Of a stretch of 64,000 nt of DNA, positions 59,379 through 64,000 are shown piece after piece (the first letter of the stretch is position 1; each line of letters opens with the position of its first letter). This DNA comes from Botrytis cinerea B05.10 (taxonomy: Eukaryota > Ascomycota > Leotiomycetes > Helotiales > Sclerotiniaceae). The stretch spans positions 1,550,001 to 1,614,000 of the forward strand of contig NC_037311.1 in assembly GCF_000143535.2 (NCBI RefSeq), written 5' to 3'. Position numbers and translations under genes: made by a program. A model generated the notes under the pieces. It was not told the origin of the DNA. It made no database searches and worked only from the letters and a program-made list of their open reading frames with translations.

Positions 59379-60715
59379 ATGTTCGCCAGAATCTTCAAAA
59401 CGTCTTCGAAAGACGAGCTTCAACCGGACGATCCATTGACTCCTAGTCAGCAATTGCGCGACGAAAGTAGAAGAACTAGAAGTATGGTTACTACGCGGGG
59501 TAGAGCTCGAGAATTGGCAGATAGTCCTTCAGTAAACGGAGATGGAGATTCTATGATCATCGACGAGGGTACTCCGGTTCCAAAAAGGAGAGGACGACCT
59601 CGCAAATCGCTTCCTCTTGAAGATGATGAGGTTGCTGCCACTCCGCGACCTACGAGGAACTCGAAAAAGGTGTCGGCACAGGCAAGCGAAGAAGAAGCTA
59701 CACCAATACAATCACCACAAGTAATTGAGGAGATACCCAATTCTGCAGAAGAATCGGAGGATGCGCAAATTATCGAGGCAGACGAGGAGGTAATTAAGAC
59801 ATCAAAAGCCAATGGAGATGTCTCGACCCTGTCGAAAATCACTACCACTGTTACAACACCAATCGCGAAGAAGCACAAGAGATTCGATAGCGCAGAACCT
59901 GAATCTGAGCCAGTGACAGAAGAAAAATCCGAAAGAGTTGAAGTTGGAGAGGAGGAGGAGAGTAGCGATGACGATGCCCCAGAGGAAGTGACAACAAATG
60001 AGGCTGCGAAATCCGCCAAAGAAAAAGAAAAAGAAGCGACAAAAGCAATTGAAGAGTACGTTCAATTTTGGTTCTGCGTGAATAACTTGCTAATGAGGAT
60101 TCCAGGCAAGAAGCTGCCTCCAAGAAGAAGCGCCAGGAGAAAGCCGCAAATCTTAAACGTCAAGCAGAGATCTCTAACAAGAAGCGCAAGTTAGACGTTG
60201 CATCCGGACAAGACGAAATGTTACCTCCCGCTCAGAAATCGAAGGTCGAGATCACACCAACCACCGAAAACAGAGATATCGACATGGATGAGGAATCAAA
60301 TACCCTAGAGGGAGAAGGAACGGCAGATGGACGACTGGACTCCGAGGACGACATTGAAGAAATAAACAGAACTTTCGCAATACCAGGGCAAGCTCCACTT
60401 CCAGATCTTCTGCCGGCCGAATTTCTAGAAGATGATGACATTGATAGCCCAAAACCCGGCCGTCTCCATTCGAGCCTACCCACAAGATCCGTCAAGCCAG
60501 ATAAGCTACGTCGCCTTCTGGAGAAGAAACCGAAAGATAAGAGGGTTGGCTCAACTACGTTTAGAGTTGCGGAAGATCGAAATTCACGTCTACCTCCTAA
60601 AGCGTCAAATCAAGCACGCTCATTAAAGGAATCATGGTTACAAGGTCGGGCAGGAAGTAAGATCAAGCCGAATCGCAAGCCCTTCAGCCAAGGTTTTATC
60701 AAGAATAAGAAATAG
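59379..60715 (+). CDS. U3 snoRNA-associated protein (Bud21/Utp16-like)
   Basis: Two exons: 59379-60055 and 60106-60715, giving 428 aa; the intron has GTACGT, a GCTAAT branch and CAG. Seen: an AT-hook-like KRRGRPRKS at about 68-76, a long acidic Ser/Glu-rich region, then EAASKKKRQEKAANLKRQAEISNKKRKLD, acidic DSEDDIEEI and TFAIPGQAPLPDLLPAEFLEDD. The C-terminus has LRRLLEKKPKDKRVGSTTFRV ... LPPKASNQARSLKESWLQGR and a basic tail. The C-terminal part matches the U3_snoRNA_assoc family, whose yeast member is Utp16/Bud21, a subunit of the small-subunit processome for 18S rRNA maturation in the nucleolus. The long acidic N-terminus with an AT hook is larger than in yeast. Confidence 0.82.
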
Positions 60716-63442
60716 GGCAGAAGCTGTGCTGGCGATTGCGGCAGTAATATCGAGGGGATTGACTTTTTGTTCGGCGTCATCTATTTTGTTCACTGTCGAG
60801 GTTTCGAGTTGAGAGGCTTTCGAGATATTTAAATGAAACACAAAAATCACGGGATCAGTGAAAAAAAGAGGGGACGAGAATCACATGGAGGAAAGATAGA
60901 CAAGGGGAACATGCAGCGGAGGAGATACTACAGAGAGGCATGATGACTCCGAAGAGTTCAGGGTCTGGAGATACAATATTGGTGTTTGGCTAGGGTTGGC
61001 GCATCTGAACAATGGATTATTCAATGATTCCCAACTTTGTTGTTAGAGAAAATTAGTAGCATGCAAGTCAGGAGAAATAATTAAACTTGAATTCATGCTC
61101 TTCCACAAACCAGCAAATTTCATTATGCTTCCTGCTGCTATCTTGATATATTTTACAAATTGTGATTCTAGAACCCCGCAATTCTTCACAATACTAGAGT
61201 AATTGCTTGAGCCTCTTGATCACGCCAGTGCGAATTCATTGAATGTCTCAATTATAGAATTGGTGCAGTGATTTATTATTGTTCATAAGAGACTGGCAGC
61301 AAGTGGAGTGTAAGGAGGAGAAGGGAGGAGAAAGGGAAAAGGAAATAGAGGGAGGTAGGGAAGAGACGGAATGCATCATTTTACTCACACTGAAGCTGTA
61401 TAAGTCCGTGAGTTTTCGTACATGGTGATTACATCATCAATGACAAGTCCCTATTTCTACCGAAAGTTAGTTGCTAGGGCTTCATCTGGAGATAGAGTTT
61501 CTTGGTGACGTGACTAATTGGACGAGTGGTCAATTCACGAGGAGATAAAGAGGTGCAAATTGTGTAGATATAATGGATTGATGGGGATTGATATGGAAGA
61601 GGGCCTTAGACCATGGAAAAAGGAAGAACTAAATTGTTCTTCTTTCTTGAACTAGGGCGGTTCTCGTTTTAATATTGGTTGATTAAGACAAACGTGCAAG
61701 ACGAGATCATACATCTGATATACATTGGCACATGTAACAGTAGCAAATGAAGTCAAGTCTTTACTGCCATTCGCTGTATAATCTTGGATGCTTTAAGATT
61801 AGATTTATACTATCGCACTCGACGAACTCTCCTAGCTTCTTCGTTTTATAACGGCAAATAGAGAAGCTGATTCAGGCATAGCCATGTCGTACGAGTGTGA
61901 CTGGAGTGTCAAAAGGAATTGATGCATATCACACTCACTGCTCAAATTGAAGTCATATTATCCAGTACAAAATACATAGTTTGTTGATCGTAGGGGAACA
62001 TAGAGGGAAAGAGGGAAAGAATACAAAGAAACGCTAGCGCCTCACCCGCTAATACGTTGTCATCTGTATGATCCCATGATGTATACCTCGACGAAAAGAT
62101 TAAGGTTAGGGCTGATCATACTACAACTTTATGTTTCTAGACACAGCACGCTTCCTCGAGTGGACCAAATACATGCATGTAGCTATCGAATCCATGGAGC
62201 TCCGTCGTGATTGCAACTTCTGTTTACACTTATGCTTGAATAGCTTACAAGAAAAGAAAATCATTGTTCTGGCAGGCATACGTTCACTTCGTGTTTCTGG
62301 TTCAGAAAACATTCGTTCGGCACATTAATCCGGGTGCGCGAATTTGGCACTTACCTTTTTACAGGGGCTCGCCTATCAACAGCTAAACCTTAACCGTCTT
62401 AGCATTCTTATGACACGAAATATAGCTGCCATTTGCTGGTATGGAAGAAAAAGCATCATGTCAAGTAACATTGAGGAGAGTTCTTTCAGAAAGCTGCCTT
62501 GCCAAAGCCCATCCCGTATGCATATGGGCCGATTATTCCTTTCATGGCTAGTCATCCACTGGGTTTATATCGCTTGGTGGGGTGATTTGGTACAGCAAGT
62601 CGGAGAATATTGAACCGAGGATGACATTGCTCCAATATTTTCTAGAAAAGCAAATGTTTTTGAGAGATAGAATATTCACTACGAAACCCAAAGCAGGCAC
62701 CAGTATCAAATCTATTCTAGCTACACAGAAATCTATTACATTCCCAATCTTTGCAATTCACATATGTACTGTCCTCTAAGCGTGCTGTGTAATCATTCAA
62801 CAATCTTCCGGTATTAAAGACTTGCTTATTAATTGAATGCAGTATCCGACAGATGCGAGCAGTTGTATGACTGGGAAGAAATCTTACAGGTCATCAAGGC
62901 GTTTCAAGAGATGACTCGCAATCTTGTGAGATGCTAACTTTGTAACTTTACCATAGCTTTATCACAACTTGACCACAAACAGTATGTTACAAAGGGGAAA
63001 AACACGTAACGGTGATGCATTAATGTTTGATCAGGCATGCATGCAAATAATGTACACCCATTCATAACGATGAGAAATCCCCACCGATTAGATACTCCAT
63101 TTTTGATTAACCACGAGATTACTGAGTTGGTTTATGAAAGAAAGGTACTACTATTCATTGCAGGATTATCTATAAACACAAAAATATAAGTTCCGAAGGA
63201 TTTTGAGATGATAATTGAGTTGAACGAAATGTGAATCTGCGTGAGTTTGTGTAAATCATGATGAAATTAGTAATAGAAAAGTCCTTATAATCTCACCAGA
63301 GGGAGCAATATGATACATAATATTTAGATCAGCCTAGACAAGGCGTCAGTATGAAGGGATTGGATGGGGGATCATCAGCCATGCGTCTAACTCAAACTTA
63401 CCAATAGCTAATATTGTTGAGCTTTTTTTGCTTGCTTGACAA
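60716..63442. other. intergenic, no recognised genes
   Basis: Short frames only, the longest at 62344-62613 plus. A polypurine GGAGAAAGG tract lies at about 61315-61370. Some fragments around 62450-62640 look like worn coding sequence, but no family is recognisable. Confidence 0.55.
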
Positions 63443-63740
63443 CTTATGTCGTCTTTTTGGGACGAAAAGTGACAAGCCTCAAATTTTCAGTACAGATTGC
63501 TAATTCTGAGCATAAATTGCCAAATTTAAAAATAGATTGCTAGGTTTAGGTTTCTGTTGTACAATTATGCAATAACCTAATTGTTCTTTGAAATTCTATC
63601 TCTTTAGAAAATTTTACTATGTAATTGTTCAGTGATGCAATAATACGATTATAAAATTGTGTGATGTGCATTTAAACCTAACGATCTACATCTAAAAAGT
63701 CAAGTTTTGTTACTTTTCGACCCAAAAGACACCATATAAC
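63443..63740. mobile_element. MITE-like element with imperfect terminal inverted repeats
   Basis: The left arm (63443-63476) and the reverse complement of the right arm (63707-63740) both run TTAT-type, GTCTTTT, GGG-CGAAAAGT and ACAA, with a few mismatches and one indel. Inside, GCTAGGTTTA at about 63540 and TAAACCTAAC at about 63673 extend the symmetry. The core is about 230 bp, AT-rich and has no open frame. This fits a non-autonomous DNA transposon. Exact termini and target duplication could not be fixed by eye. Confidence 0.6.
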
Positions 63741-64000
63741 TGCTAGTAATCTAAAGATCAACTTTGCTATAGCATTAGCCAGCGAATTCATGATGATCGA
63801 TCTCCGAACTTATGCTTGACATATCATCAACTATAATGATCAATGGTTAAAGGTAAATCGATACTTGAAATGACTCTCAAGAATTTACTTCCGGCATGGG
63901 GCTCGAAGGTTGACCACTGAAAGTTCCTGTGCGTTTCTGTTTAGCAACCATCAACATCGTTCTTGCAATACAAAATGAGTCTTGGCTTGGAGATTTCCTG

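Noticed and set aside
59447..60019. 190-codon minus frame within the U3-associated gene
   Set aside because: Antisense of Glu/Ser-rich codons produces long Ser/Phe-rich open frames; artefact.
1..64000. CRISPR arrays, prokaryotic operons, integrated virus
   Set aside because: No regularly spaced repeats and no phage or viral hallmark genes; intron structure is fungal throughout.

Overview
The window is nuclear DNA of a filamentous ascomycete, most probably Botrytis or another member of the Sclerotiniaceae. Most genes are split by short introns (about 50-60 bp, GTATGT/GTAAGT donors, CTAAC/CTGAC-like branch points, YAG acceptors). CDSs are monocistronic, with no operons or Shine-Dalgarno sites. 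The clearest taxonomic marker is an RGS-LOV photoreceptor at 7590-9532. My exon model places its photoactive cysteine at residue 292, the number I recall for Botrytis cinerea BcLOV4. All exon joins were worked out by hand from reading frame and splice consensus; no search or alignment was run.

Left half (1-28.5 kb) is gene-dense. In order: the 3' part of an Ayg1/Ygh1-type melanin hydrolase (+); a nuclear-looking protein with an INI1-like DNA-binding module (+); an FAD monooxygenase (-); tRNA-Ser(AGA) (-); the RGS-LOV gene (-); a secreted DUF1996-WSC protein (-); an F-box protein with a membrane tail (-); exonuclease V EXO5 (+); a nucleoside-phosphorylase-like protein (+); a short-chain dehydrogenase (-); a secreted CBM1 protein (+) with a 5-nt microexon; the ALG9 mannosyltransferase (-); NAF1 (+), divergent from ALG9; and a membrane-anchored DUF3445/HDOD haem oxidase-like protein (+).

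Right half (28.5-64 kb) is gene-sparse. It holds an Mpv17/PMP22 protein (-), a class III extradiol dioxygenase (+), a decayed secreted-protein gene (-), a BTB/POZ protein (-), a small nitroreductase (-), an unusual FAD/NADPH reductase without an FMN domain (-), a mitochondrial Sel1/TPR-like protein (-) and a U3 snoRNA-associated Bud21/Utp16-like protein (+). Between them lie long stretches without convincing genes: 28.6-34.5, 35.4-39.5, 49.1-57.9 and 60.7-64 kb. These contain small hairpins, tandem repeats and one MITE-like element near the right end.

The genes do not form an obvious biosynthetic cluster. They mix housekeeping functions (ALG9, EXO5, NAF1, Bud21/Utp16-like, tRNA), light and G-protein signalling (RGS-LOV), secreted or cell-wall-facing proteins (DUF1996-WSC, CBM1, the decayed secreted gene) and small-molecule oxidoreductases. 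The best candidates for new biology are the CCGGGCC-bearing reductase, the stand-alone INI1-like DNA-binding protein, the CBM1 microexon, the 256-codon antisense ORF and the MITE.
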